NCBI GenBank assembly: GCA_948099385.1
Contig: CANUEZ040000029.1
Coordinates: forward strand, 3,255,501 to 3,319,500
DNA: 64,000 nt
Source of the DNA: Fasciola hepatica
Taxonomy: Eukaryota > Platyhelminthes > Trematoda > Plagiorchiida > Fasciolidae
Direction of reading: 5' to 3'
The notes below the pieces were generated by a model. That model was not told where the DNA came from, ran no database searches, and saw nothing but the letters and a program-made list of their open reading frames with translations. Position numbers and translations under genes: made by a program. The number at the start of each line of letters is the position of its first letter. Position 1 is the first letter of the stretch. Positions 11,989-22,193 of the stretch are shown in pieces.

Positions 11989-12559
11989 AATATATATATA
12001 TATATACATATATTTGCCACTTGGAAGTTGTTCCGTGAAACAGAACGAACCACGGCAGTCAGTGGCTGGGCTGACTGTATTGAAGACTCGTATGACTTTA
12101 ACCACAACTACACTTGTGAACCACCCAGAGCTAGTAGCCTACGGAACGTGCAACGACGGGGGGTGAAACATTTCCCAAGAGCTACTGCAGTTTCATGTTT
12201 CTTTAATATCACTCACTTATCCACACTATTGACTTGTTTTATGCACTGTTTGTTTTAACGGACCAACGCTTGTTTCTTCACGCCCAGCGCGTTGCTCTGT
12301 CATATCCTTGGTCTAGACCTGCGTGACGCACGCGCTCCTTTCTCACACGCCGCAACTTGGTTCTTGTTTTTTGAGTCCTTGTGATTGCATAATTGAGGTT
12401 TGTATCTGCTTTGTGTCATTGTTCATCTAATAATCTGGTATCGTAGGATTTCACGGATAATCGCCTTTTGATTTCGGAATCCGTTGCCAATTTGGCTACG
12501 CATTGCTCAATTGATCAACTTGGAACGAGAAAATACGCAGCACGCCAAGAAAAGGATCA

Positions 12560-13150
12560 CAGCAATTGGAATCTGGACTGGAAGTAATACAGCAAGTCAC
12601 TGAGGAGGTTTTGGGTACATTTGACTCTTTAGTTATTGCTAGGTCAACTGGTCCTGTCAGAGCATGCTCATGTATTACTGAGGGTAATCTGGATTGTATG
12701 AACGTCGATCTATTTAGGCTAAAGATATTAGACCTAGAACAACAACTGTTATCAGCTTGACAACAGGCCCAGGAAGCCGAAGAGAAGTATAGAAAAAACG
12801 AGCGTGAACAGAAGGTCAGGGACTACGGTCAATCCGATAGGCCAGGACAAATTAAAATAGGAAACTCTGCGCAGGTGGCCGAATATAAAGCATCAGCGCC
12901 ACCAGCGATCGATCCGCAAGGAGAAGAACTGACAGTTTTCGGCGGACGATCCGAACACTACTGCAAGTTCATCAGGTAGTTCGAAAATTTCTTCGAAAAC
13001 AAGATAACTGACCCCGGGCAAAGGCCTCTCTACCTGACTCATTACCGTCGAGGCCGAGCAAGAGAAGCTATCGAACGTGTCTTACAGAACGGGCAACGAA
13101 TCAAAATTTCTGAAGTGTGCAGAAAGACAATTATGATGCGGTGAAGTGAA
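12560..13150 (+). pseudogene. BEL/Pao gag fragment, broken
   Basis: This resembles the N-terminal half of a BEL/Pao gag, and is a diverged relative of the gag at 14232. An acidic coiled-coil-like stretch (LDLEQQLLSA..QQAQEAEEKY) is followed by the conserved pattern FGGRSEHYCKF, then FENFFENKITDPGQRPLYL and YRRGRAREAIE. These are the capsid-like segment of DUF1759-type gag proteins. In-frame stops at about 12758 and 12976 and the loss of everything after about 13140 make it non-functional. No LTR of its own could be delimited; a TGGAAC primer-site-like string lies near 12522. Confidence 0.7.
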
Positions 13151-13173
13151 TGGGAGGGTTTTTTATTTAATTA

Positions 13174-13760
13174 TTAAACCCAAGAGAAGGTCGTGAGTTG
13201 AGCAAAAAACCAACTGGATTGCTCCAGCTGGAAAACGTTTTTGCTCGGCACCTTTGAGGCAATCCAAGCAATGATGGTGTTCCTCGCGACTCGGCCGAAT
13301 GAGTCGGTTGCTAAAGGCTCTACCGAAGGTGTATCCTCTTCCCGCTCTCTTGCTGGTTCCAAACTGCGAAAAAGCGACTTAGCGCACTTGAATTGTGTGT
13401 CACCTACGTGGCTGCGACGTGCGATGCACACAGATGTAGTTCTCTTCGTTTCGAAAATTGTCACACTGGTAATTTGCTTACAGAGTGCTTTTGCAGCATT
13501 GGACCCAATTGGTCGTTTCTTCCAGGTCCACCGATGGGTCTTCCATTTGACAGATGCTGCAAACGTTTTGACGTATAGGCGAACTCGCCATATCGAAACG
13601 TTTTCTTTTCTCATGTATTCTATACTGCATCGCAGTTATTGTCCCAAGCTGTCGGAACTGTACAACGTAAAGTGGGTCAACTCTGATATGCAAATCAGCG
13701 TCATCGGTATTTCTAAGCTTCAAGGCGGCTTTAAGTTTTGAAGACGGTGGGACTGTCGTG
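13174..13760 (-). pseudogene. Fragment with a PHD-like zinc finger
   Basis: Read on the - strand from about 13720, one frame shows NVCSICQMEDPSVD, then WVQC with a further Cys, a TAA at about 13480, and YQCDNFRN...YICVH beyond it. The C-x2-C...W-V-x-C...C...Y-x-C spacing is that of a PHD finger with one ligand position and a Trp/Tyr position damaged. PHD fingers occur in chromatin proteins and also in ORF1 or accessory domains of several transposons. The repetitive surroundings make a transposon origin likelier. It abuts the BEL 5' LTR at 13848. The owner element is not identified. Confidence 0.35.
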
Positions 13761-13847
13761 TGCTGAGATGCGCTCGGAACTGGATCAACAGTTCGCTTAC
13801 GGGGAAATATTTTTTAGGTACGTTGCTAATCAACTGGGGAACCAGCG

Positions 13848-14194
13848 TGTAAAGAACGAATACTGAAAATTCAAATGTTCCACTTGCTTTGTAAATTTCA
13901 CCATATTTAACACCATCTTGAAAAGCTTGCTCATATACCACCCTTTTTCACGCTTGTTAATCCATGTGAGACATTTGAATTTGGCCTTGAACCGTGTCCG
14001 ACCGCCATGCTTGAGCCACGGGGCTTTGAACCTTTGGGTTTTACTGTGAAGTCTATTTGGCCGCATACTTGAGGTTTATATATATTTGTACCCTTTGTGA
14101 ATTTCAATTTAGAAACTACGAATCAATCTTGTTCTGGTCTTGGGATTCGTTTGATATGGCTACGGGTCGCTCGATTTGCGGGAAGTGACTTACA
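13848..14194 (+). repeat. BEL/Pao 5' LTR
   Basis: 347 bp, TGTAAAGAAC...GACTTACA. It matches 22580-22930 closely over its last 270 bp and more loosely over the first 70 bp. The element's gag begins 38 bp after it. Confidence 0.7.
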
Positions 14195-14231
14195 GTACTC
14201 AAGTGGAACCTGGACAAGAAAACTCATTGAA

Positions 14232-15258
14232 ATGCCCAGACTAGGAAGCGTGGACCTTTTGAAACAACGGGAATTAACTCGGAAAGTCTCTATAAATGGT
14301 TTGGGTGTTATTGATTCTCTGGATAATGCTAAGTCTTCTAGTTCTGTCAGTGCCAGGTCATATATTTCTAATCGCGATGAATTTGCCGATATTAGTACTT
14401 ATAGAATGAAAGTGATAGAATTAGAGAACGAGCTGCGGTTGGTCAGAAAGGAAGCAGAGCCTCTCGAACAAGGAACTGGTCTCAGCCAGCCAGCTAAAAG
14501 TCCATGTAGTTCACGATGTCAACACCGAAACGGCACTGTGATCGACGAATATAAACCCATAAGACAGCCTGAAACTACCGAGGTTTTCGCATTCGACCTG
14601 CCGAGAGTGGAGCTATCCCATTTCGACGGGCAACCCGAGCAATACTGTATATTCATGAAACAATTCGAAAATTTTGTTGAGTGAAATGTTGCAGATCCTG
14701 GGCAAAGGTTTTTGTATTTATTACGTTACTGTCGAGGGAGGGCCAAAAGTGCCATCGAAGGCTGCGCGATGCTTGATCTACCAATGGGGTACATCAGGAC
14801 ACGCAGAATCCTGAAAGATTTGTTTGGAAAACCATTCAAGGTGACTAGAAGCCTGATTGATGTTGTTTTATTGGAGGCAAAAAGGACTGAGAGCAAGGCT
14901 GAATTACTGTCAAATTTGATTATAAAAATGAAGAATTGCAGTATATCACTGGAGCACTTAGGATACCAGTCTGATCTGAGTGCATTGCACACAGTAATGC
15001 ATTGTACGATGTCTACCTATTGATTTACAGAGCCAATGGGCAGAGGAAGCTGAAAAACTAAATATGTTTGAGCAAGAATCTACGTTCAACGATTTGACAG
15101 AGTTCATAGGGCATCAACCCTGTATCGTCAACAGCCGACTTGGACAAATCGTACGCGAAAGTTACAGGCTGACGCGAACGGAACCAACATCTGCTCAAAT
15201 TACAGGGAAGGACTGTAACCGTATCCAGTATTTGGCTAACATGCACATGATAAGTTGA
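14232..15258 (+). pseudogene. BEL/Pao gag (DUF1759-type), two lesions
   Basis: ATG at 14232 opens a frame with a basic N-terminus and a coiled-coil-like heptad stretch (MKVIELENELRLVRKEAE). The conserved gag segment follows: LPRVELSHFDGQPEQYC, FENFVE, DPGQRFLYLLRYCRGRAKSAIEGC and RILKDLFGKPF. This matches the capsid-like domain of BEL/Pao elements. A TGA at 14682 interrupts it in frame. A frameshift near 15020 moves the C-terminal part (15064-15258, FEQESTFNDLTEFI...) to another frame. The usual product would coat the element RNA in virus-like particles; this copy cannot make it intact. Most other positions look conserved, so decay is moderate. Confidence 0.8.
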
Positions 15259-16240
15259 GAATCCGAGCGGCCAACTGAATGCAAGCTACGCAACTCCATG
15301 CATTGGTTACCGGATTGTCCGGCCTTTCATAGGATGAGTGTACGCGGTCGGTGGCGCGCAATAAACAGGGTTGGCTCATGCTTTATGTGTTTGAACAACT
15401 TTCATCGAGCCTCTGAATGAGGCTTTGGAGTGAAATTTAACCAGAACGGATGCTTGGGTAATCATCACTTGTTACTACATGGCCCTCTCAACAATAGGCC
15501 TATTCAGCCGGATGAACCCAGAACTGTCTGCTCAACGGCAAGTGATTATTTTAAACCGGCGAGATCAGGCATCGTACCTGTCGGCATCGTGATACCTAAA
15601 GGATTGAGGAGGGTCAATGCATTTTTAGGCACGGGGTCAGACACATCGCTGATTACGCGCGAGCTTGTAGAAAGCTGTGAACTAGCCGGCCAGCCTACCT
15701 CGTTTAATATCAGCACGATTGCAGGGGTCATGTTAACAATTCTAAGAGGCTGACCCTGCAGTTAACGTCTTTATCTGATGAGGGGACCGTAGAAATTCCA
15801 GAAGCTCTTGTAATAGGCAGCTTGCCAATGAGACCAGTCGATTATATTAGATCGATCGCCAAGAGATGGTCTCATCTCAGAGACATGGCGTTCGACGAAG
15901 TGTCTAGTCCCTACGTCGACATACTAATTGGATGCAATGTACCAGAGGCTCATTAGGCGCTTGAACAGAGCATAAGCAGTCGAAAAGAACCATTCGCTAC
16001 AAGAACGATACTTGGCTGGGTACTTCTCGGACCCCTGATGAATGAACTTCAACAATCAGCATCGATAAATTACTTAACTGTTGCTGAGAGAAGCGCCTCC
16101 ATAGAACACAACCAACTATTCAATGTTGAATCCAACGGTCAATCTCAGGAAGGCAAAGTTCACTCAAAAGAAGATAAGTCGGTGCTTTCGGTGGTGAATT
16201 CAAAGATGGGACGTCGCGATTAGCAACAAAAGGTTGCTTT
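15259..16240 (+). pseudogene. BEL/Pao zinc-binding and aspartic protease region, broken
   Basis: Just after gag, ECKLRNSMHWLPDC..F and GSCFMCLNNFH (15280-15415) and then GCLGNHHLLLH (15450) form the Cys/His pattern that precedes the protease in BEL/Pao polyproteins. The protease follows: FLGTGSDTSLI at about 15630 corresponds to the usual L(L/D)DSGSD/DTGS site, here with Gly replacing the expected Asp. Further on are VDILIGCNVPEAH and RKEPFATRTILGWVLLGP, hallmarks of the protease-reverse transcriptase linker. Stops at about 15420, 15752 and 15955 and frame changes make it a pseudogene. Weak similarity to the linker (HSKEDKSVLSVV...) runs to about 16240, then is lost. Confidence 0.75.
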
Positions 16241-17230
16241 GCCCAAGAGACCACGGTAAAGTCCCCTATCAAGAAATGGGGAAGTTGCCCGGAGGCGTTT
16301 GAAATATCCCAAAAAGAACATTTTCGGGAGGCCCTGCTGAAAGTTGAACACCAGCAGGTCGTACAAAGCAGCTTGGAATTTGCCGGCCTAGTAATAGTGT
16401 GAGGCACCTGGGAGGAACTGCATGGCCGGCGGCGAAACAAAGTACCCTTTGCCAAAACAAAAATTGCTGAGCCGAAGTCAGTATCCCTAAACGGACTCAA
16501 AATGACCGCACCGGTACTGGGTTTTAGGGTAGCACCAATACTAAGATAGAACTGTGCTACCATCAAACTTAGGCTTGCATATTGAACAGATCCTACAGTT
16601 GTGTCACATTATAGGGAACGGAAGAAACGAAGAGCGTGTTCGAAACATCAGAGAAATAATCCACTCGTAGCAGGAAGCAGTGGGGAAAATGTCGAGGATC
16701 TGAGTTCGAAACCACATACAAGGGACAAATTAGCTTGCAAATCGTCCCGCTACGGGTTGCTAAGCATTTTATTCCATTTCATGCTCTACAGCTATTCAAC
16801 TGGACCCATTTGTCCTGAACAGTTGCAAAATGTACTTAGTTCCTGTTTCTATCCAGCGTGCACATAGGCGAAAAGGAGAAACTTACCAATATTTCACTTG
16901 AAACGTTCAACTGAGGCTTATTAGCTGTAAGCACATCGTGGAACTATTCTTGCTTTTGAAGAAGAGCATTTGTTTACATTTCGTACAATATGGATTGTCA
17001 CATATTTTGTACACAGAAAAACTTTGAAATACTGTGATAGATGCCAGTATTCGGTCAATTTCCGTGTTCATGTGTGTTTCGATCCTGTCCGTCGTACACT
17101 TGTTATCGAGACTTATTCATAATCAGGAACCGGTTTTCATTCCTTTCGGAAAATTTGGTGCGTCAACTTTATGTGATTCCACTGGTTCGTGATCTTTCAA
17201 TTTTACGCGATATCTCATTAGGCGTTCCAC
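16241..17230. other. Unassigned internal BEL/Pao remnant
   Basis: Lies inside the BEL element before the gypsy insertion. No reverse transcriptase motif (F/YxDD) could be found in any frame. Only short frames without domains. Confidence 0.4.
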
Positions 17231-17615
17231 TGGGTGAGTAGGCGAGATAACGATCGGTCTAAAATGAATCCGAGATAGAGTCGGTGTTAGTATTTGGTAA
17301 ACAAACACTGGGCCGACGTCCAACACACCGTTCTCAGGCCGCTCACACGCAGGAAGTACACAGACACCAGCAGAACGCGTATATTAGGCAAAAAGTGTAT
17401 TTACATCCGGGACTCCGGGAGTCCCAGGGACAGGCGTAACACGAAAGGTGAGAAGAGATTCACTGGAGTTCAGTCTCGTTGGAAGGTTCTTGTGGGCCGG
17501 ACTGGTTGGCATATAGGCCTGAAAGGTAATGAAACAGAGACAGTATATGGATCAAACAATGGAAATGATAATGTCATATTCACATATTGGCCCTAAGAGA
17601 GCTATTGCCATTACA
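17231..17615 (-). repeat. Ty3/gypsy 3' LTR
   Basis: 385 bp, identical to 21809-22193 except for three substitutions seen near 17249, 17279 and 17605. Its ends are TG/CA in element orientation. Confidence 0.95.
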
Positions 17616-17628
17616 CCATCTCCTCCCT
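17616..17628 (-). promoter_or_regulatory. Polypurine tract of the gypsy element
   Basis: In element sense AGGGAGGAGATGG ends exactly at the 3' LTR boundary. This is the expected position of the RNase H-resistant primer for plus-strand DNA synthesis, and it supports the LTR border. Confidence 0.85.
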
Positions 17629-17759
17629 GAGTGAAAAGGTGTTGTCCTCAACACCTGTCAGCTTCCGGTATGGACTTCAGTTTCATCAGCCACATCCGGT
17701 ACCGTGATACTGGTATCTCGTCGTGATTCTTCTCGGAAAGCCCCTGCTCTTGTTGCTGG

Positions 17760-18572
17760 CTATAACCGATTAAAATGAACTGTCATGGGTCTAACATCCA
17801 CATGGTCCGTCGGTGCAATACGGCATGTGGCATCATTGAACACTTCCAGTACAGCATAGGGTCCAGTCCACTCCCGATGTAGCTTCGCTGGTCTTCCTGA
17901 GGGTGGGATCGGATTATGTAGGAACACTTGTTCACCGGGTTGTAGTGGTTTCCTTGCAACCCACTGGTCATAATATTCCTTTTGGTGTCGGAAGGCGCTT
18001 TTCAATCGTTCACGAGCCAGTAGGTGGGCGCGTCCTAACTCCTGTTTCAACTTCCATGCAAATTCTGTTGAGATGAGCGGATCTGGGGCACTCGCGGGAA
18101 TTGCTAGATCTGATGGCAGTCGCATCTCGCGTCCCGATACCATGGCAGATGGAGTGTGTCCGGTTGATGAATGTACTGTTGCCCGGTAAGCTAACAAACA
18201 GCGGGAGATCGCCTTGTCCCAATCCCGAGTAGAGCAGTCATCAACGAAGGCTTTCAACAGTCCCTTTAACGACTGATTCGTCCGTTCAGTCTGGCCGTTA
18301 CCTTCCGGATGATACGGGGATGTGCGTGTTTTACTTATCCCGCATAGTCGACAAAGCTCCACGACCACAGCGTTCTCGAAACTTGTGCCCCGATCTGAAT
18401 GTAGTTGTTGTGGTGCACCCCAGCGAGATATCCACTGTTCAAAGATAGCATCTGCAATCGTGATGGCATCGACGGAAGGCAATGCCACCGCCCCACACCA
18501 TTTTGTGAAGTAGTCCACCATCACAAGAAAAAACCTAATCCTTTCTGGGGGTTTCAGGTAATGGTCCGACAA
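17760..18572 (-). CDS. Gypsy integrase, catalytic core and C-terminal domain
   Basis: The frame, open for about 270 codons, contains the integrase core: VDYFTKW with the first catalytic Asp, LHSDRGTSFE with the second Asp, and SPYHPEGNGQTERTNQ with the catalytic Glu. The C-terminal domain shows LHNPIPPSGRPAKLHREWTG followed by PYAVLEV, the GPY/F module. There is no chromodomain after it; the protein stops at HFNRL shortly before the polypurine tract. Integrase joins the element cDNA to the host chromosome. The frame is shifted by one base relative to the zinc-finger part upstream (18535-19113), the break lying around 18540-18570. Confidence 0.9.
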   Translation of the reverse strand: MSDHYLKPPERIRFFLVMVDYFTKWCGAVALPSVDAITIADAIFEQWISRWGAPQQLHSDRGTSFENAVVVELCRLCGISKTRTSPYHPEGNGQTERTNQSLKGLLKAFVDDCSTRDWDKAISRCLLAYRATVHSSTGHTPSAMVSGREMRLPSDLAIPASAPDPLISTEFAWKLKQELGRAHLLARERLKSAFRHQKEYYDQWVARKPLQPGEQVFLHNPIPPSGRPAKLHREWTGPYAVLEVFNDATCRIAPTDHVDVRPMTVHFNRL

Positions 18573-19113
18573 TATCCATTCCTACAATTTGGTTAGGATA
18601 ACCTGCCGGCATTGCTTGTGACGGAGCACGATGTCGCTTCTGTGGTGGTTTAATCTGAATACATTCTATGCAGCGGTTACAAAAGTTTATCACATCCCGA
18701 CGCTGCTGGGGCCACCAAAATCGTTGCGACACGGCATGGTCCATCTTGTGTTGCTCCGCATGACCCAACTCGGGATGCAACTTTTCTAACACGTACTGCA
18801 CCCACGATTGGGGCACGATCATTTGGAGGCCATAATTCTCTCCGTACTGATAGTACATCACCTCCTCCTGAATCGATAGCCGTGGCCAAGCGGACCAGAG
18901 ACAAAGGCCTTCCCAGCTACAGCCGGCCATCTCCGCCTTGGTGGGTTTAGTCTGACCACTCTTTAACTTGTCATAGATTACTCTCGTTTCTGGATCATTT
19001 TGCTGAATCCCTGCCCACTCCGTTTTCTGCGTTTCCAACAGGACTGTGGCCACCTGGCAAGTCGGGCAATCACCATGCTGGTTGTGACGTCGGGACAGGG
19101 CGTCGGCATTCAT
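18535..19113 (-). CDS. Gypsy RNase H tail and integrase zinc-binding domain
   Basis: This frame starts at MNADALSRR, the end of the RNase H/connection domain, and continues into the integrase N-terminus. There HPELGHAEQHKM and CNRCIECIQIK supply the His-His-Cys-Cys zinc ligands, followed by PNQIVGMDIVGPLPETP at the start of the core. It is in the same frame as the reverse transcriptase piece and is separated from it only by a TGA at 19129-19131. That stop lies in a position that is normally Arg, so a single C-to-T change explains it. At its 3' end a one-base shift separates it from the integrase core. Confidence 0.9.
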   Translation of the reverse strand: MNADALSRRHNQHGDCPTCQVATVLLETQKTEWAGIQQNDPETRVIYDKLKSGQTKPTKAEMAGCSWEGLCLWSAWPRLSIQEEVMYYQYGENYGLQMIVPQSWVQYVLEKLHPELGHAEQHKMDHAVSQRFWWPQQRRDVINFCNRCIECIQIKPPQKRHRAPSQAMPAGYPNQIVGMDIVGPLPETPRKD

Positions 19114-19128
19114 GAGCTTTCGGCCAAG

Positions 19129-20660
19129 TCAGTGTTGACATTCGAAATCGAACTCTTGCAGCCGCTCCTGCCAAAGGGGTACCTGTCCTTCAGGTTCTTT
19201 GAAATTTTGCAACCATTTCAGAGACTGATGATCCGTTCTAACTGTAAATCGTTTCCCTAGCAAATAGTGCTTGAAGTGACGTACATACGTTACCAGTGCA
19301 AGCATTTCTTTTCTGGTTGTGCAATAATTCCTCTCCGGCTTGTTCAGGCAACGACTGGCATAGGCGATCACATTTTCTTCATTATCGCGGCCCAGTTGAG
19401 AAAGAACTGCCCTGATCCCCGTCTCACTGGCATCCGTATCCAGGACAAAGGCACCTGCTGTTTCGGTAAGGTCTGGGAATGCGATGATTGGAGCATCGGT
19501 TAGACATTTTTGGAGCGTTTCGAATGCTGTTTGACACTCCGACGTCCACAGAAATTTTCTGTCCTTCTCTCTAAGCCGATGCAGCGGAAACGCGATTCGG
19601 GCATAGTCCTTCACAAAGCGACGGTAATATGAAGTCAATCCAATGAACCGCCTGACGCTGGCTACGTTCGTCGGAACCGGCCAGGTTCTAATAGCTTGAA
19701 TCTTTTCCGGATCACTCTGGATCCCATATTGACTGATAATTTGACCCAAATACTTAACTTCCCGCTTCAGAAATTCACATTTTCCAGGCTTCAGTTTCAA
19801 CCCGGCATCCTCAATTGCAGTAATTACCTCTTCCATGTTAGCGAGATGTTCAGCCAGTGTGCGGCCATGTACGATAACATCGTCTAAATAAACAAGACAT
19901 TTTGCCGGCACCAGGTTGCCTAAAACCACACTCATTAAGCGTTGGAATGTCGCAGGAGCATTGACCGGCCCGAAAGGCATCGTCTGAAATTCGTACACCC
20001 CAGACAGGATACAGAAGGCGGTTTTCTCCTTGTCATCGGGGTGCCAGTATCCGGATGCCAAGTCGAGAGTGCTGAAATACCTTGTACCTCCGAGTGCCTC
20101 CAAAGTATCGTCAATCCGAGGAAGGGGAAATCTATCTTTCGTGGTCACTTGGTTCAGCTTGCGATAATGTACACAGAGCCGTAGCGATCCAGACTTCTTT
20201 CTTACCAATACTATGGGTGAGGCCCAAGGAGACTGTGATGGCTTAATGACCCCTTCACTCAACATACTTTGGATGATATTGGTCAATTCTTTTCGGTACT
20301 GAACGGGAACTCGACGCGGGTGCTGCCTCACCGGAGTCGCTCCCTGTGTATCGTTACGGTGTTGTACGACTCCAGTTCGCCCTAAGGGAACACCGTCCCA
20401 GGCAAATGCTTGCTGGTGAGTTTTTATTATCTCCTCCAGCCGGGCGCGATCGTCAACATTCAGAGAACTATCCGCCTGGTTGAGCAATAGAGCTATTTGT
20501 CTTGATAAGTCCACCGGCTGTACTTCCTGAATCCGGTCTATGCTCTTTTGTGTGTCTGCCATCAGGGATTTTCCATGTGGGCCCGCTAACCCCGCTTGTA
20601 ACAATGACTGTTCTTGTCGCGCCTGCTGGGTTGCCTGGTGCGACTTGGAATTATTGTGTG
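19129..20660 (-). CDS. Gypsy reverse transcriptase and RNase H
   Basis: About 500 codons. The polymerase shows SPWASPIVLVRKK, FPLPRIDDTLEALGG, STLDLASGYW (motif A, catalytic Asp), MPFGPVNAPATFQRLM and the catalytic YLDD box at about 19880. The connection and RNase H parts follow, with FVLDTDASETG, the Glu of KEMLALVTYVRHF, and VRTDHQSLKW. Between SGYW and DDKEK about four residues present in relatives are missing, an in-frame deletion just after motif A that may impair activity. The upstream end overlaps the protease frame by about 20-60 bases in a different phase, so a one-base indel lies near 20604-20660. The listed start is approximate; no ATG is needed because pol is normally made as a polyprotein. 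Confidence 0.9.
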
Positions 20661-21050
20661 ATCGTCCTCCTCTACACTACCGAACCGGATATTCTGATCT
20701 CCAAAGGTCAGCACGCCAAGACCCAAGTCCATGCAACACTTATTTGCATGCAGGAAGTCATGTCCAAGGATTAGATACCATGGAATGTCGGGAGACACAA
20801 CAACTGGGTGCGTAACGGTTTTCCCTTCCATTTGGAGAGTTATCTGACAAGAGCCACACGTTTTGACTGGAACTCCATTTACTGCCGAAACTCTCGGTGC
20901 CGCAGCTCTGTCCTTGCCCTGACCGCAAATCCTTGGGTGAATTAAGCTACACGTAGCTCCCGTGTCAACTAATGCCCAGTATGTATGACCCCTGATCACA
21001 ACCTTGATTAGAGGTGGTTTTACATGTATTGTTTTGGAAACACATATCAT
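20586..21050 (-). CDS. Gypsy aspartic protease
   Basis: The frame contains ALVDTGATCSLI (about 20955), the catalytic DTG triad of a retroviral-type aspartic protease, and the downstream hydrophobic-Gly motif YLILGHDFL about 75 residues later, as the fold requires. It is in the same frame as gag, separated by two TAA codons (21231-21233 and 21222-21224). In the family it cleaves the Gag-Pol polyprotein in particles. Upstream of it the region usually holding a CCHC zinc knuckle has only one Cys (RWCSRSKRGTHEGE), so the knuckle seems lost or diverged. Confidence 0.9.
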   Translation of the reverse strand: MICVSKTIHVKPPLIKVVIRGHTYWALVDTGATCSLIHPRICGQGKDRAAAPRVSAVNGVPVKTCGSCQITLQMEGKTVTHPVVVSPDIPWYLILGHDFLHANKCCMDLGLGVLTFGDQNIRFGSVEEDDHTIIPSRTRQPSRRDKNSHCYKRG

Positions 21051-21230
21051 AGGGATAGGGTCATTCGGCTGCGCTGACTCACCTTCATGGGTCCCTCTTT
21101 TTGACCTGGAGCACCACCTGTCTTGGTTTCGCCTCGCCGGATGTCGTTCACTGAAGGGCTGGTCGTATTGCGCTTTATTCCCTGGCTGGGGGCTGAACTT
21201 AGCCGCTACCCAAACAGCTTGTTACAAAGA

Positions 21231-21773
21231 TTAGGGTGGCTCCTGTTGCAACTGGGACCGGGCTTTATCACTTTGAACTCCCGAGAGAAACCGTTCGAGA
21301 GCCAGTGCACTACGAACCTCTGGGGGTTGGTGTGGAAATCCAGTCGCAACCAAGGTACGTAGATGATTCGCATAGTCGGTTAGGCTCTCACTGAAAAGGT
21401 GCTTCCGCGTCCAAAATTCGTGTTGCGCTATAGAAACATCTTGGACAACTGGAAACAGTTCTTCCAAAGTTCGCCAAATGACCGCGGTGGGTGTTGTCTC
21501 GTCAATCCCTTCCTGGAGAACCAATTTTTGAACGTCGTCCGTAAGACGATCCAGAAAATATCCACTCCGTTCTCCGTCAGGTACTCGTGACGAAAATCGG
21601 GTCATTTTGGATTTCCATAAAGGAAGTTCAGAATGGATACCGAATAGTGGCGGCGGCTCTCTCAGGATTACCGTCGCGAAAGTAGTTACCACAGACGGCA
21701 GTCGCGTTTGAATTACTGGCGGTTCTTCCATCGATTTGTCTGTCTTAATTTCCTCTGATATTGGGAATCCCAT
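21231..21773 (-). CDS. Gypsy gag (capsid-like), truncated by tandem stops
   Basis: The ATG at 21773 opens 180 codons. The frame is open further up to the LTR, but only through a TTG. The middle has PLWKSKMTRFSSRVPDGER, then LDRLTDDVQKLVLQEG and TRKHLFSESLTDYANHLRTL, which match the helical capsid-like part of gypsy gag. It ends at TAA followed two codons later by another TAA. Beyond them the same frame runs open into the protease. A gag of this length without zinc knuckle is short. Either the tandem stops are mutations, or gag is meant to end here with pol made by readthrough; two stops so close argue for mutation. Confidence 0.8.
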   Translation of the reverse strand: MGFPISEEIKTDKSMEEPPVIQTRLPSVVTTFATVILREPPPLFGIHSELPLWKSKMTRFSSRVPDGERSGYFLDRLTDDVQKLVLQEGIDETTPTAVIWRTLEELFPVVQDVSIAQHEFWTRKHLFSESLTDYANHLRTLVATGFPHQPPEVRSALALERFLSGVQSDKARSQLQQEPP

Positions 21774-21808
21774 CCCCGTCGCCAAACTTGTAACGGGCAA
21801 GGCGGATC

Positions 21809-22193
21809 TGGGTGAGTAGGCGAGATGACGATCGGTCTAAAATGAATCCGAGATAGACTCGGTGTTAGTATTTGGTAAACAAACACTGGGCCGACGTCCA
21901 ACACACCGTTCTCAGGCCGCTCACACGCAGGAAGTACACAGACACCAGCAGAACGCGTATATTAGGCAAAAAGTGTATTTACATCCGGGACTCCGGGAGT
22001 CCCAGGGACAGGCGTAACACGAAAGGTGAGAAGAGATTCACTGGAGTTCAGTCTCGTTGGAAGGTTCTTGTGGGCCGGACTGGTTGGCATATAGGCCTGA
22101 AAGGTAATGAAACAGAGACAGTATATGGATCAAACAATGGAAATGATAATGTCATATTCACATATTGGCCCTAAGAGAGCTAATGCCATTACA
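21809..22193 (-). repeat. Ty3/gypsy 5' LTR
   Basis: 385 bp partner of 17231-17615. In element sense this copy would drive transcription leftwards through gag-pol. Confidence 0.95.

Larger units (their letters stand above)
17231..22193 (-). mobile_element. Ty3/gypsy LTR retrotransposon, near complete, 4963 bp
   Basis: Two 385 bp LTRs (17231-17615 and 21809-22193), each TGTAATGGC...CTCACCCA in element sense, flank gag, protease, reverse transcriptase, RNase H and integrase in the order of Ty3/gypsy elements, all on the - strand. The LTRs differ at three positions that I could find (99.2% identity), so the insertion is recent. A purine tract lies right before the 3' LTR. No perfect target duplication is visible: the flanks read CCAC on the left and GCAC on the right, 3 of 4. 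A TGGCGACGGGGATGGG primer-site-like string is 20-odd bases inside the 5' LTR, further than usual. The coding region has two tandem stops, two frameshifts and one nonsense codon. Confidence 0.95.

Noticed and set aside
17294..17596. 100-codon frame found identically at 21872-22174
   Set aside because: Lies wholly in the gypsy LTRs and is duplicated because LTRs are; no protein motif.
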